Under the pieces are notes generated by a model that searched no databases, was not told the origin of the DNA, and saw only the letters and a list, made by a program, of their open reading frames with translations. This document shows, piece by piece, positions 45,024 through 54,686 of a stretch of DNA of 64,000 nucleotides. A program made the position numbers and the translations under genes. Positions within the stretch are counted from its first letter, which is position 1. The number at the start of each line of letters is the position of its first letter. Origin of the DNA: an uncultured Scytonema sp. (lineage in GTDB: Bacteria > Cyanobacteriota > Cyanobacteriia > Cyanobacteriales > Nostocaceae); assembly GCA_937873135.1 (NCBI GenBank), contig CALMVQ010000362.1, forward strand, positions 1-64,000, written 5' to 3'.

Positions 45024-46076
45024 TCACTCTCCCCAGCGATGCCAGGAGCGAAAATTTGCGCCGGCACTTACAGCCAAGCCAATTTGGTGCTGTGACGATA
45101 GCTCATCATGCCCACCTTCGTTAGCGCCAATATAGTACATACGAAAACTACCATCGTTCGTTGGCACTACACAAGGTGTACCGATTGCTCGTGCATCCCA
45201 ACGACCAGAACCCTTTTCGGCATGGGAAAACACGGAGCCTCCTGGTTGGTCGCCTTGATCTTTTTGCCAATGAATACCGTCGTCAGAAATGGCTAGACCA
45301 ATGGAGTGATAACCACTGTTGTTGACACCTTCGTAAAACATGACGTATTGTCCATTTATTTTGAGGACATTGCGCGTACCAATGCCTCTTTCATCAAAAC
45401 TTCCAGACTCACCAGATCCCAAAATCTGACCGACTTTCTCCCAACGTAAACCATCTGTAGATACAGCTAAACCTACTAAGAATCCTTTGTCCAGGTTTAA
45501 GGTGTGGTAGTACAATTTCCAAGTTCCATCATCATCAGGTAGTACTTGGGGCCACGCACAGAACAATGCATCAAACTCCCCCGCTTTACCCAAATCTAGC
45601 AAAGCTCCTTGATAAGTACCTTCTATCCGTACCCAATTCATACCATCACGCGAAATGGCACAACCAGGGCGCATATTTAACCCTTTAGCTTTAGACTTTC
45701 CCAAATCAACAACCGTAGCGTCTCCGCCGAAGTACCACATCCAATAAAGATTATTGTGAAAGAATACATTGCTCACACCAACATGGGCTGAATCAAACCG
45801 ACTAGGATCTGGGTGAGGTTCAAAGACAGCGCCCATAGTTAATGGTCCTTGTACGCGTTGCCAACGAATGCCGTCAGTAGAAATTGCTAAACCACAGCGA
45901 CCAGTAGGCAAATTAATTTGTCTATCAAAGGAGGCATCCCGACCGTAGTACCACATTTTCCAAGTTCCATCAGCACAATGCAAGACATGTGGCGAAGAAA
46001 CCCGTTCAGAGTCCCACCACCCGAATGGTCCTGGTGTCAAGACGAGTCCTGGTTGATTGATGTGCTCGTGACTCAT
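45024..46076 (-). CDS. Five-bladed beta-propeller glycosidase-like protein
   Basis: The 350-residue protein has repeated blade motifs: SSPHVLHCADGTWKMWYYGR, CGLAISTDGIRW, VSNVFFHNNLYWMWYFGGDA, CAISRDGMNWVRIEG, AVSTDGLRWEKVG, GIGTRNVLKINGQYVMFYEG and IGLAISDDGIHWQKDQG. This is the architecture of GH32/GH43/GH130-like or sialidase-related propellers. No signal peptide is seen, so it is probably cytosolic. The substrate cannot be told. It lies just outside the Tn7-like end. Confidence 0.65.
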   Translation of the reverse strand: MSHEHINQPGLVLTPGPFGWWDSERVSSPHVLHCADGTWKMWYYGRDASFDRQINLPTGRCGLAISTDGIRWQRVQGPLTMGAVFEPHPDPSRFDSAHVGVSNVFFHNNLYWMWYFGGDATVVDLGKSKAKGLNMRPGCAISRDGMNWVRIEGTYQGALLDLGKAGEFDALFCAWPQVLPDDDGTWKLYYHTLNLDKGFLVGLAVSTDGLRWEKVGQILGSGESGSFDERGIGTRNVLKINGQYVMFYEGVNNSGYHSIGLAISDDGIHWQKDQGDQPGGSVFSHAEKGSGRWDARAIGTPCVVPTNDGSFRMYYIGANEGGHDELSSQHQIGLAVSAGANFRSWHRWGE

Positions 46077-46310
46077 AATCTACAATCCAACTTTACGTAT
46101 AAGTTACCATAGATGGGCTTTTCGTCCGCTCAAGCAATAGTCAGGTTGAGCAAAAATTTCCGATTTTTTACTACTTGTTTGTAAATCAAATAGGATTGCT
46201 ATATTCCCTTTACAAGAACTGGAGCTTACAAGTCATAAAGTAGAATATTGCTCCGAATAGCTATTAAAAGATTAGATAAAGAGGAGTGAAGGTTTCTTTA
46301 ATGGTAGGGT

Positions 46311-47306
46311 TTACAGAAATTTGGAGCCGTTCATCGAACAGTCAAACAGGTGTAGCCCGAACTTTTGGGAGAGTTCTTCACAGACTTTAATTCCCCGAAC
46401 ACTATTACCGTTCGCATCAAGTAAGGGCGAGTAGACTCCAATACCCATAAGATTTGGAACTACGACGATAATGCCACCACAGACGCCGCTTTTTGCTGGT
46501 AGACCGACTTTGTACACCCACTCTCCGGCAAAATTGTACATGCCACACGTATACATTACACTGAGGATGTCTTTGATGTAACATTTCTTGATCGCCTGCT
46601 CTTTTGTAATTGGGTTGAGGCCCTTGTTGGCAAGTGTTGCAGCCATCACTGCTAAGTCCTGGCAATTAACCATGATCGAACACTGCTGGAAGTAAAGATC
46701 GAGCGCCTCGTCAATTTTTTCGTCTATCATGCCAAAGTTGAGCATCAAATGTGCGATTGCCCGATTGCGATGTCCAGTTGTTCGCTCTGACATGAACGTT
46801 GATATGTCAACGAAAATATCATGACCAATATATCGCTGGAACATTTCTAGCATACTGTTGAGCCGTTCGGTTGGACCAGAACCCTTAAGCAAGCTTGTCG
46901 TGGCAATCGCCCCGGCATTAACCATAGGGTTGTAAGGTCGCTTTGAGCGCTCATCAAGAACGATCGCGTTGAATGCGTCTCCCGTTGGCTCAACACCAAC
47001 TTTGGTCAAGACGTAATCGCGTCCGTGTTCCTCAAGCGCGAGTCCATACACAAATAGCTTTGAGATTGACTGGATTGTGAATAGGCGATCCTCATCGCCC
47101 ACCTTGTAAACCTGACCATCCACAGTCATCACGCAAATGCTAAACAAGTCCGGGTTGACTTTTGCCAGTTCGGGGATGTAGTTGGCTAAGGCACCGTCTC
47201 GCAGTGGCTTGTACTTGAGATGCAAGTCGTTAAGAAAGGATTGAAGTCCTGATCGGAGAGCATTCTCCTGGTTACTCACGGCTTCAGTATCATCTTGGTT
47301 TTCCAT
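46311..47306 (-). CDS. glsA: Glutaminase
   Basis: The 331-residue protein carries the serine-dependent glutaminase pattern: [32 protein letters not shown] (catalytic S-x-x-K), [49 protein letters not shown] and [16 protein letters not shown]. It hydrolyses glutamine to glutamate and ammonia in the cytoplasm. Length and motifs match the family, and all active-site residues are present. The ATG is followed by a short acidic extension ([12 protein letters not shown]). Confidence 0.92.
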   Translation of the reverse strand: MENQDDTEAVSNQENALRSGLQSFLNDLHLKYKPLRDGALANYIPELAKVNPDLFSICVMTVDGQVYKVGDEDRLFTIQSISKLFVYGLALEEHGRDYVLTKVGVEPTGDAFNAIVLDERSKRPYNPMVNAGAIATTSLLKGSGPTERLNSMLEMFQRYIGHDIFVDISTFMSERTTGHRNRAIAHLMLNFGMIDEKIDEALDLYFQQCSIMVNCQDLAVMAATLANKGLNPITKEQAIKKCYIKDILSVMYTCGMYNFAGEWVYKVGLPAKSGVCGGIIVVVPNLMGIGVYSPLLDANGNSVRGIKVCEELSQKFGLHLFDCSMNGSKFL

Positions 47307-48105
47307 GATCAGATGCGTACAAAGTTTGGGGAATTGGCTATAAGGAATGATAAAGTAATGAAGTACGCAAAAAATCTGTCTTTCTCCTGAGTAGCTAACA
47401 AACGGAGTAATTCGGAGTACCTCAGCTACGCCAGATAGAGCCTTGAAATATAGGCTACGCTCCTTGGGTCACAACCTCAATAGGATTCGCTAGTCTTAAG
47501 CGGTTAGGAGAGGAATATTTTTACTCTCACATCATGTCCGGTTGAACACTTGTAAGAATGTTTGTAGAGCCTATCTTTTATTTATCCCTATAAAGTCACT
47601 CTCAAAGGAAGGCAATCGCGCTTATGCCTCATCAGGCAATCAATACAAGCTATTCTATTAGAAAAAAATAGGTCTTGTATTTGTTATTAGAAAAGAATCG
47701 CGCGATACGCCTTTAGGCGTCTGCCCTTTGGGCAATCACTTGCTATACAAAAGCTCTAGAATTCAGAAATGACAAGAGTTTTCGGAGAGTGACAGAAGAG
47801 AGTTATAGCGCTTCTCGTTTAAGTCACATACATAATTTTCTCAGCGATCTTAGCATGCACCCCTCTCCCAAACTTGGGAGAGGGGTTGGGGGTGAGGGCG
47901 AAAATCTATGAGACACATCTGAGAATCGCTATATAAATAATTTGTCCGTCGAATCACCCATCATACAATAACCCCACCCCTCTAAGCGGTTCAGTATTAA
48001 CAGGAATTATGACTAATCAACGCGACATCACATCACGCCCATAACCCAGATACCTGTAATCTTTACAAAGACTGACAGTCTTTCGATGAACTATATCTTG
48101 AAGTT
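47307..48105. other. Long intergenic region rich in palindromes
   Basis: About 800 bp with no gene. It holds the ACGCCTTTAGGCGT unit (47707-47720) followed by GCCCTTTGGGC, and the perfect hairpin at 47859-47886. Around 47806-47835 the sequence TAGCGCTTCTCGTTTAAGTC-ACATACAT resembles 9827-9854 next to the left chimeric repeat. These are dispersed non-coding repeats. Confidence 0.55.
47859..47886. repeat. Perfect 13-bp-stem hairpin
   Basis: ACCCCTCTCCCAA and TTGGGAGAGGGGT are perfectly complementary around a 2-base loop, followed by TGGGGGTGAGGG. This is a well-known type of cyanobacterial intergenic repeat, not obviously a terminator because no T-run follows. Confidence 0.7.
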
Positions 48106-51003
48106 CTAATCGTGCTGCATTGCTTGGCTAATAGCATCCAACAAAAACAAACCCAGATCTTTATGCAAGCCTGCATTCTGAGAAAGACACCCTATTGAAT
48201 GCAGACATCTTGGACAACCTGTTTCACAATTGCATTCTCCTGCTAATGCAGACGATGCTGTGGCAAACTTGGGTAAGTCGTCAAACAGAGCTTCTGCTGC
48301 CCCATTACCACCTGCACAAGTGTCAAAAAAGTAACTAAGCGTTCTTCCTTCTTTTTGCGTAACGATGCCATCCACATCAAGGCTGGAGGATAAAACCACC
48401 AACGGTACAGCTTTAATTATTTGGTGTTGGATGCTATGCAGTCCGATAAAATCAGCAGTACTACTCCACAAAGCTTTAAATTTTTCGGGAATTTCGCCCC
48501 CTGTAGAGGTGATGATTTCTTTTTTGTAATAATTTACTTGGGTAGAGAGTGCTTCAAGCAGTTGTTTATTGAGTTCCACCACTACGCAAGGTGCTTGATA
48601 TTTGGTAATGTATGGTTCTGAGAAGGTAACTTCTGATTGAAGCTTGATCACTTCAGCACTCTTCAGGGGACGTTTACATGAGGGACAAGTTTTCCCTTCT
48701 AGTGGTTTTTTATGGTTACGGCAGTTGACGTTTGTACAAGTCATTCCGTAAGTGCGCTTCTGTAGGCGATAACCTGTAACAGCTGTCGTAATTTCTCCCC
48801 AAACCAAGGTTAAACGCACCCTTCCATCTTGAATATTGGTAGAAATAATTTTATGTTCTCCAAGCTTGGAAAGTGGTTGGATATCTAATTCTGACTCAGC
48901 TTCAGTAAATAAATCAGTATCTTTACCTAAAAATGCCAGTACCGCTTCTCCCTTCTGTTCATCCAGACTTTCACTGCGGTAAACTGTTAACTCACCGCTT
49001 TCATCTTGCACCATATATATTGCCTGAGGAAACACCTCTCGATGGGCAAGAGGGAGGGACATACTTTCTAAAGTTTCCCGAGAATGCTTGTCAATTAAAG
49101 AAATCGAAGTTTGAGTACTGCTTCTCAGATTAATGTCTTTATGTGGATAACCTTGTCCCCATAGCTTGCCTTTAGCGCTGAGGAAAAGTTTATTTTGTTG
49201 TAATAATGAATCTGCAATGACACTGGCAACAGTCCCAAATCGGCGGTTAAGTTCCTTTAACGAGACGCCACTTTCTATGCAACCGCACTCTAAGTGTTTT
49301 CCTAAAATTGTCGGATAATCTGGGTTAAAAGCAGCACGCTCTACTTCTCCTGACAGCAACTGTTCTGAATGCTGGGCGTAAAATACATCAATGGGGTTTT
49401 GTGCCAATGGTAGATAAATCACAAGCCCGTGCTGTTTGCGTCCGGCTCTACCGACTCGTTGCCGAAATGACATCAAGCTCCCAGGAAAACCACGGATTAA
49501 ACAGCAATCAAGTTCAGGTAAATCAATGCCTACTTCCAAACTCGATGTAGAAATAATCACCTTGATTTGTCCCGTCTCTAGCTTGTGGATAATTTCCTGA
49601 CGGTGATCGCTCCTTAAAGAACTATAAAACACCGCTACCTGGTTTACCAGATAACTAAGTCCGAGGCGTTGCGTCTCACGTTGGATTAATCCCAACAAAC
49701 CTTTGACAGCAGCGCGGGAGTTGCAAAAAACAATCCCACTTAAATTTTGTTGCATCCAAGCAATAACAATTTTACCAGCATCGACATTAGCTGCACTGCT
49801 TGGTGCAAAAGACAACAAGGTACGTCCCTTTGATGGGGCACCACTGTGTTGAATTAGGTGCATTCTTTGGGGTTGGTGAGTCCGAACGCTTAATCGCAGT
49901 GCCATTTCCTGGGGATTGCCAATTGTGGCGCTAGAACAGACAAATTGCAGCGAGTGGGAATCACCACCTACTGCATCGACGGCTAACAGCAACCGCCGCA
50001 TCAGATTGGCAAAGTGTGCGCCAAAAGCACCAACATAAGTGTGTGATTCATCAATAACACAATAGCGTAATTGTTTGAGAAACCGACGCCACCCTTCCCC
50101 TTCTTCTCGCCGTCGCACGTTGTAAAGATAGTGGTGGAGTAAATCAGGACTAACCGCTAGTATATTTGGAGGATTGGGGATAAACAAGCGCTGCCGTTCA
50201 GAGACTGGTGTATCGCCTGTCATCAGTGCGAGTTTAATGGGGGTATTAGGCAATGCCTCACAGAGCGATCTTAACTTTCGCATCTGATCAAGGGCTAATG
50301 CTTTAAGTGGGAAAATATACAGTGCTGTTGTTTGCGGCTTTTGGATGCATGACTCTAGGATCGGCAGGTTATAACACAGCGTTTTACCTGAAGCTGTCGG
50401 TGTGGTGATGCTGACGTCGTAACCAGCACGTAGTTTTGTCAGTGCTTCTAACTGATGTTTGTAAATATTATTGATTCCAATCTTGTGCAGCCCTGAGCGC
50501 AAAACAGGTGGTAAATCATCGGGTATGGGGTAGATAGTTCCTTCGGTGGAATTTTTGACATCCACTGCCTGAATCGATGCGGCAAATTCTTGGGCGATCG
50601 CACGAAATGCTAAGGAGGGAATTTCTTGGATGCGTTCTGAAATTGCTGCGTCAAAACCAGTGGCTTCTGTAAAGCTTGTGCTATTCGCCAAGGTACTGTT
50701 GCTTGCTAGGATGATTTCTTGAGTAACCGCATCTTCCCAATCTGCAAACTGAGTTGGGTTGACCTCTTCAACAAACTTTACAATCAACCGCTTGCCCAAT
50801 ACCGCCATAACTTCCCCTACCCCATGACTGGTAGAGTATATATGCTTACCCGCAGTCAGCCATTCGGGGGGTTCTGGCACTGCACTGTGTGCGGCGCGGA
50901 TAATGGCGGCGTAGTCAGTGGGTTTGTTGTTCACTTGGCAATAACTTTTGTTGCTATCTCCGCCACTATAGCAATCTGTAGAGGATTCAAGGGAGAATAA
51001 CAT
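48106..51003 (-). CDS. DEAD/DEAH-box helicase with DUF1998 zinc domain (MrfA-like)
   Basis: About 965 residues from ATG 51003; the track start four codons earlier is TTG. Motif I is TPTASGKTLCYNLP, motif II IDESHTYVGAFG, motif III SSATIGNP, motif VI QRVGRAGRKQHG. The C-terminal DUF1998 part carries CTNVNCRNHKK, CPSC and the four-cysteine site CNCETGCPRCLHSIGC. The architecture matches MrfA/YprA-type 3'-5' helicases involved in mitomycin-type DNA repair. Related helicases also occur in defence islands. The AAA/nuclease gene 96 bp upstream on the same strand may be co-transcribed. Confidence 0.88.
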   Translation of the reverse strand: MLFSLESSTDCYSGGDSNKSYCQVNNKPTDYAAIIRAAHSAVPEPPEWLTAGKHIYSTSHGVGEVMAVLGKRLIVKFVEEVNPTQFADWEDAVTQEIILASNSTLANSTSFTEATGFDAAISERIQEIPSLAFRAIAQEFAASIQAVDVKNSTEGTIYPIPDDLPPVLRSGLHKIGINNIYKHQLEALTKLRAGYDVSITTPTASGKTLCYNLPILESCIQKPQTTALYIFPLKALALDQMRKLRSLCEALPNTPIKLALMTGDTPVSERQRLFIPNPPNILAVSPDLLHHYLYNVRRREEGEGWRRFLKQLRYCVIDESHTYVGAFGAHFANLMRRLLLAVDAVGGDSHSLQFVCSSATIGNPQEMALRLSVRTHQPQRMHLIQHSGAPSKGRTLLSFAPSSAANVDAGKIVIAWMQQNLSGIVFCNSRAAVKGLLGLIQRETQRLGLSYLVNQVAVFYSSLRSDHRQEIIHKLETGQIKVIISTSSLEVGIDLPELDCCLIRGFPGSLMSFRQRVGRAGRKQHGLVIYLPLAQNPIDVFYAQHSEQLLSGEVERAAFNPDYPTILGKHLECGCIESGVSLKELNRRFGTVASVIADSLLQQNKLFLSAKGKLWGQGYPHKDINLRSSTQTSISLIDKHSRETLESMSLPLAHREVFPQAIYMVQDESGELTVYRSESLDEQKGEAVLAFLGKDTDLFTEAESELDIQPLSKLGEHKIISTNIQDGRVRLTLVWGEITTAVTGYRLQKRTYGMTCTNVNCRNHKKPLEGKTCPSCKRPLKSAEVIKLQSEVTFSEPYITKYQAPCVVVELNKQLLEALSTQVNYYKKEIITSTGGEIPEKFKALWSSTADFIGLHSIQHQIIKAVPLVVLSSSLDVDGIVTQKEGRTLSYFFDTCAGGNGAAEALFDDLPKFATASSALAGECNCETGCPRCLHSIGCLSQNAGLHKDLGLFLLDAISQAMQHD

Positions 51004-51099
51004 GTTTGTTACCAATGGCTAAACATGCTCATCTGTCCACCTGATGGTTGACTTCGCTTCAGATGCTTTGCTGGCGTTCATAGATAAAGTTGAGCTATA

Positions 51100-52569
51100 C
51101 TACGCACGCACAACTGTGATGGAACGTCCATTTTTTGTGGTTGTAATTTGTGTTTTTAAACGTTCTTCTATTGATGGTGCCTTAGAACGTTGATCAAAAA
51201 TAATTAGCCAACCAAAATTTACTCCTAAGCGTGCTAAGTAAGAGTCTAACTGTTCAAGACCGTCTTCAAGCGGGTCTCCTTTTTTAGGATGCCAAACTTT
51301 TAACTCGATTCCTAAAGTTAAGTTTCCATATCTGAGACACAAGTCCATGCGATCGCGTCCAATTGCGTATTCGCGTTCGAGTGTCCCACCTCCGTTGACA
51401 ACACGATGCAAAAACGCCATTAGTACTATATGTGCTGCTATTTCGTGGTATGCGGCACTACCTAGTAATGGTTCACCATGTTGACGCCAAAATGCTATGA
51501 AAGCTTGCAATAAGACATCGGTATCTATTTCACCATTTGAAATTAACCAACTGGGACTAATGTATGGTAAAGAATCTTGAGTCCCTTGGACTAAAACACG
51601 GGGAATCACCTCGCGATAAATAGGATTTGCAATCGTCAATCCTGCCGCAGGATCACGTCGCAATAAACCTAAATCAATCAAATATTGTCGGTCATCGGAT
51701 GGTGTATCTCCTAATGTAAGTCCAGCAAGAATTGGTTCTATAATTGCTTTTGTTCTAGGTTCTCGAAGTCTTTCGGCGAGAGAATCAAGATGTGTGTCTT
51801 GACGTAGAATGAGTATTTCCTTGGCTTTTAAAATATGTTCCTGTGTAATTGCGATACTTCTATCTTTTACCATTTCTTCTACAACTTCTTTCGCTAAAGC
51901 ATTCACTAACCAAGGCTGCCCTTGAGTTAATTCAAACGCTGTCTCAATAGCTTCTGTTGCAAAAAGTTGTCCGGTGTCTTCGGTATGTTGTTGATATAGT
52001 TCTCCCACCTCAAGGGCATTAAAATTTCTCAATGTTATTGAACTAACTTTGATATTAAAAAGACTCGATGTATTTAATCTTTCACTTCCGCCTGAAGCAA
52101 CTTTATAGTCTCGGACATCTCGCAAGCCAATCAGCCCTATAGATAATGGAAAGTTCTTAGGGCGACCGCGATAGCCATCACGTAACTGCCGTAGAAATGA
52201 AATTAGTGTTTCATCCTGCAAAGAGTCAATTTCATCAATTAACAACACCAATGGTCTCTTAGCTGCTTGTGCCCAAGCCCTTAAACTAGCTCTAATCCTC
52301 TGTCCTGGTTCCTGATAATGCCAAGTTGGAGGTTGCAAGTCTTGGGGCAGGGAGTCCGCAATTGTATCGCGCCAAGTAGGAAGTATCGCCAATTCTGCGG
52401 CACCTGGATCATGACTATAGGGACTTCCCACTTCCGCCGATACCATGACTGCCGCATAGCGACCACTATTCGTTAGTTGAGATGCACCACAGTTAATTTC
52501 CAGTCTTGGGGAAGCGCGAGGTAACCGAGTGCGATCGCCGTTCTCGATGATTGGTTTTTTGCAAGTCAT
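51100..52569 (-). CDS. AAA ATPase/PD-(D/E)XK-like protein lacking Walker A
   Basis: The 489-residue protein has Walker B (RPLVLLIDEIDSL, ~105), an arginine-finger/sensor region (LSIGLIGLRDVRDYK), a lid (LTQGQPWLVNALAKEVVEEM) and a C-terminal nuclease-like segment (GRDRMDLCLRYGNLTLGIEL followed by KVWHP). The usual start of this family, with a Walker A (GxxxxGKT) before SGRYAAVMVSAEVG, is missing and replaced by unrelated residues (CKKPIIENGDRTRLPRASPR). ATP binding should therefore be lost. Just upstream lie a dispersed repeat and a haemagglutinin leader relic, marking the rearrangement. The ORF is otherwise intact. Confidence 0.7.
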   Translation of the reverse strand: MTCKKPIIENGDRTRLPRASPRLEINCGASQLTNSGRYAAVMVSAEVGSPYSHDPGAAELAILPTWRDTIADSLPQDLQPPTWHYQEPGQRIRASLRAWAQAAKRPLVLLIDEIDSLQDETLISFLRQLRDGYRGRPKNFPLSIGLIGLRDVRDYKVASGGSERLNTSSLFNIKVSSITLRNFNALEVGELYQQHTEDTGQLFATEAIETAFELTQGQPWLVNALAKEVVEEMVKDRSIAITQEHILKAKEILILRQDTHLDSLAERLREPRTKAIIEPILAGLTLGDTPSDDRQYLIDLGLLRRDPAAGLTIANPIYREVIPRVLVQGTQDSLPYISPSWLISNGEIDTDVLLQAFIAFWRQHGEPLLGSAAYHEIAAHIVLMAFLHRVVNGGGTLEREYAIGRDRMDLCLRYGNLTLGIELKVWHPKKGDPLEDGLEQLDSYLARLGVNFGWLIIFDQRSKAPSIEERLKTQITTTKNGRSITVVRA

Positions 52570-52602
52570 ACCAGTAGCTAGAAATTTGTTAATATTTTTG
52601 AT

Positions 52603-52630
52603 AGTGCATAAGTTGATTTTGCTGAAACCT
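52603..52630 (+). repeat. Dispersed 28-bp repeat, copy 2
   Basis: AGTGCATAAGTTGATTTTGC to CTGAAACCT matches 113-140. It lies between the truncated AAA gene start and the haemagglutinin leader relic. Confidence 0.5.
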
Positions 52631-52634
52631 GTAC

Positions 52635-52745
52635 TTAATTAAGGATTCCAAGCTGAATTTCCTTTTTTATAGGAGAGTGCAATGTCGGAAGTATCTATGG
52701 GTTTGTACTGGTAGTAAAGTCTAGGAATTGCAATTGGGAGTGCTA
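52635..52745 (+). pseudogene. Relic of a TPS haemagglutinin leader and start
   Basis: ACTTAATTAAGGATTCCAAG through ATAGGAGAGTGCAATGTC and TCTAGGAATTGCAATTGGGA matches 9918-10030, covering the ribosome binding site, the ATG and the first ~20 codons of the intact haemagglutinin. A TAG (TGGTAGTAAAG) now interrupts the frame, and homology stops after GGGAGTGC. Only the 5' end of a third gene copy remains. Confidence 0.85.
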
Positions 52746-52833
52746 ACGCGACAGTCAGATTCGTAAACTTTAAGCTTGAACAAATCTTAAAGTTGCAGTT
52801 CTGGAAGTAGTTGAATTTACAAGCGAGGATATC

Positions 52834-54441
52834 ATGACTCAATATGATTATATTGTGATTGGTGCGGGTTCAGCAGGCTGCGTTGTCGCTAACCGGATGA
52901 CACAAAACAGTGAAACAACCGTGTTATTACTCGAAGCTGGCAATCCAGATACTCAACCAGAGATTCAAATCCCGTTGGAATCCCCCAACGTACCCGGCTC
53001 GGAGGTGGACTGGGGATATTTCTCTGAACCAGAACCGTACCTCAATAATCGCAAAATCTTTTGTCCCCGTGGCAAAGTCTTGGGTGGCAGCAGTTCGATT
53101 AATTCCATGATTTATATCCGGGGCAATCATCATGATTATGACCACTGGCAGGAATTGGGGAATCCTGGTTGGTCGTACCAAGAGGTATTGCCCTATTTCA
53201 AGAAATCTGAGAACCAGCAACGCGGTGCCAACGCATACCATGGGGTTGATGGGGAGTTGAGCGTGACCGATCTTCAAGAAAGTACTGTGGTATCCCAACG
53301 ATTTGTAGAAGCAGCCGTGGCAATCGGATATAATCACAATTCTGATTTCAATGGGATACAGCAAGAAGGTGCAGGACTTTATCAGTTGACGGTCAAGGAT
53401 GGTAAGCGGCACAGTGCTGCTGCTGCATTCCTGGTGCCAATTCTCAAGCGTCCCAATTTAACAACGATGACAGGAGCGTTGGTGATTCGGTTGTTGTTTG
53501 AGGGAATTCGCATTGTTGGGGTGGAATATATGCACCAAAGAACCCTGCATCAAGCCAAGGTTAATAAAGAAGTGATTTTAAGTGCTGGTGCATTCGATTC
53601 GCCCAAGCTGCTGATGCTTTCCGGTATTGGTGATGCAGAACACCTGCAAGCAATGGGGATTCCTGTCGTCGTTGATTTGCCAGGTGTCGGTCAAAACCTT
53701 CAAGACCACTTTCTCGTTCCTGTGGCACACCAGATAACTGCGGCGTTACACCCGGCAATTACCAATCCTGTGGCACACGAGGTAATTGCGGCCTTCCACC
53801 CAGCAATTACCAGTAATGGTAACGCTGAAGCCGGATTGTTTTTGCATACCGAAGGTAATCTGGATGCCGCGCCAGATTTACAGTTTTTCTTCGGTCCCAT
53901 TCTGTGGATATCTCCAGGCAAAGCCCTCTCTGGTTTGGGATTCACCGTTACAGTCAGTTTGACTCATCCCCAAAACATTGGGAGTGTCAGTTTGCGTTCG
54001 CCTGAGCCCAAAGATCCACCGATTATTCGGATGAACTTTCTGCAAAGTCAATGCGATGTGCAAAAGGTCCTTGAAGGAGTTAAAATAATGCGCAAATTGT
54101 TTGATACAAGTGCCTTTGATCAGTTTCGAGGTGAGGAAATCGGTCCCGGTGCTGACGTGACTAGCGATGAAGCACTCTTCGATTACATCCGGGAAGTTTG
54201 CATTACAGGGTATCATCCTGTCGGCACTTGCAAAATGGGAACTGACCCAATGGCGGTTGTCGATCCCGAACTCCGGGTACGCGGTGTTACGGGGTTGCGG
54301 GTTGTTGATGCATCAATTATGCCAAATCTGGTCGGGGGAAATACGAACGCACCCACCATTATGATCGGCGAAAAAGGAGCCGATTTAATTAAAGTTGCTC
54401 AAGGCGTTTCACAGCAAGTAGCTTCCTCTTTGGCAAACTAA
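52834..54441 (+). CDS. GMC-family FAD oxidoreductase (choline/alcohol dehydrogenase-like)
   Basis: The 535-residue protein has the FAD-binding YDYIVIGAGSAGCVVANRM, the GMC signatures GKVLGGSSSINSMIYIRGNH and GAFDSPKLLMLSGIG, and the C-terminal ITGYHPVGTCKMG and NTNAPTIMIGEKGADLI supplying the catalytic His and Asn. It probably oxidises an alcohol using FAD in the cytoplasm; the substrate is unknown. GAGG lies about 7 bp before the ATG. A 48-bp in-frame tandem duplication (53719-53814) inserts 16 extra residues (PVAHQITAALHPAITN, then PVAHEVIAAFHPAITS) near residue 300, which could affect the substrate loop. Confidence 0.88.
   Translation: MTQYDYIVIGAGSAGCVVANRMTQNSETTVLLLEAGNPDTQPEIQIPLESPNVPGSEVDWGYFSEPEPYLNNRKIFCPRGKVLGGSSSINSMIYIRGNHHDYDHWQELGNPGWSYQEVLPYFKKSENQQRGANAYHGVDGELSVTDLQESTVVSQRFVEAAVAIGYNHNSDFNGIQQEGAGLYQLTVKDGKRHSAAAAFLVPILKRPNLTTMTGALVIRLLFEGIRIVGVEYMHQRTLHQAKVNKEVILSAGAFDSPKLLMLSGIGDAEHLQAMGIPVVVDLPGVGQNLQDHFLVPVAHQITAALHPAITNPVAHEVIAAFHPAITSNGNAEAGLFLHTEGNLDAAPDLQFFFGPILWISPGKALSGLGFTVTVSLTHPQNIGSVSLRSPEPKDPPIIRMNFLQSQCDVQKVLEGVKIMRKLFDTSAFDQFRGEEIGPGADVTSDEALFDYIREVCITGYHPVGTCKMGTDPMAVVDPELRVRGVTGLRVVDASIMPNLVGGNTNAPTIMIGEKGADLIKVAQGVSQQVASSLAN
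53719..53814 (+). repeat. 48-bp in-frame tandem duplication in the GMC gene
   Basis: CCTGTGGCACACCAGATAAC begins copy 1 (53719-53766) and CCTGTGGCACACGAGGTAAT begins copy 2 (53767-53814). The copies differ at several bases but keep frame, so the duplication is not brand new. Confidence 0.9.
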
Positions 54442-54686
54442 CACAGCGAACGCAATCACCTGGACTCACAAAACAAAGATTCAGAAAATCTCTGGCGTTG
54501 CATAATGGCGGTATGAATTTATTTTCTCTCAAAATCCCAGCTTTTCCTACTTTTCCTACTTATTAAAAATTAAAGATTATTCACATTAATAATAACTGTG
54601 AAAACTCCGGTCAAAAAATCACTTGATAAATTCATCACTTAGTTTTATTGTAATTTACATACTGTGAATTTAAACTATTAAAAATT

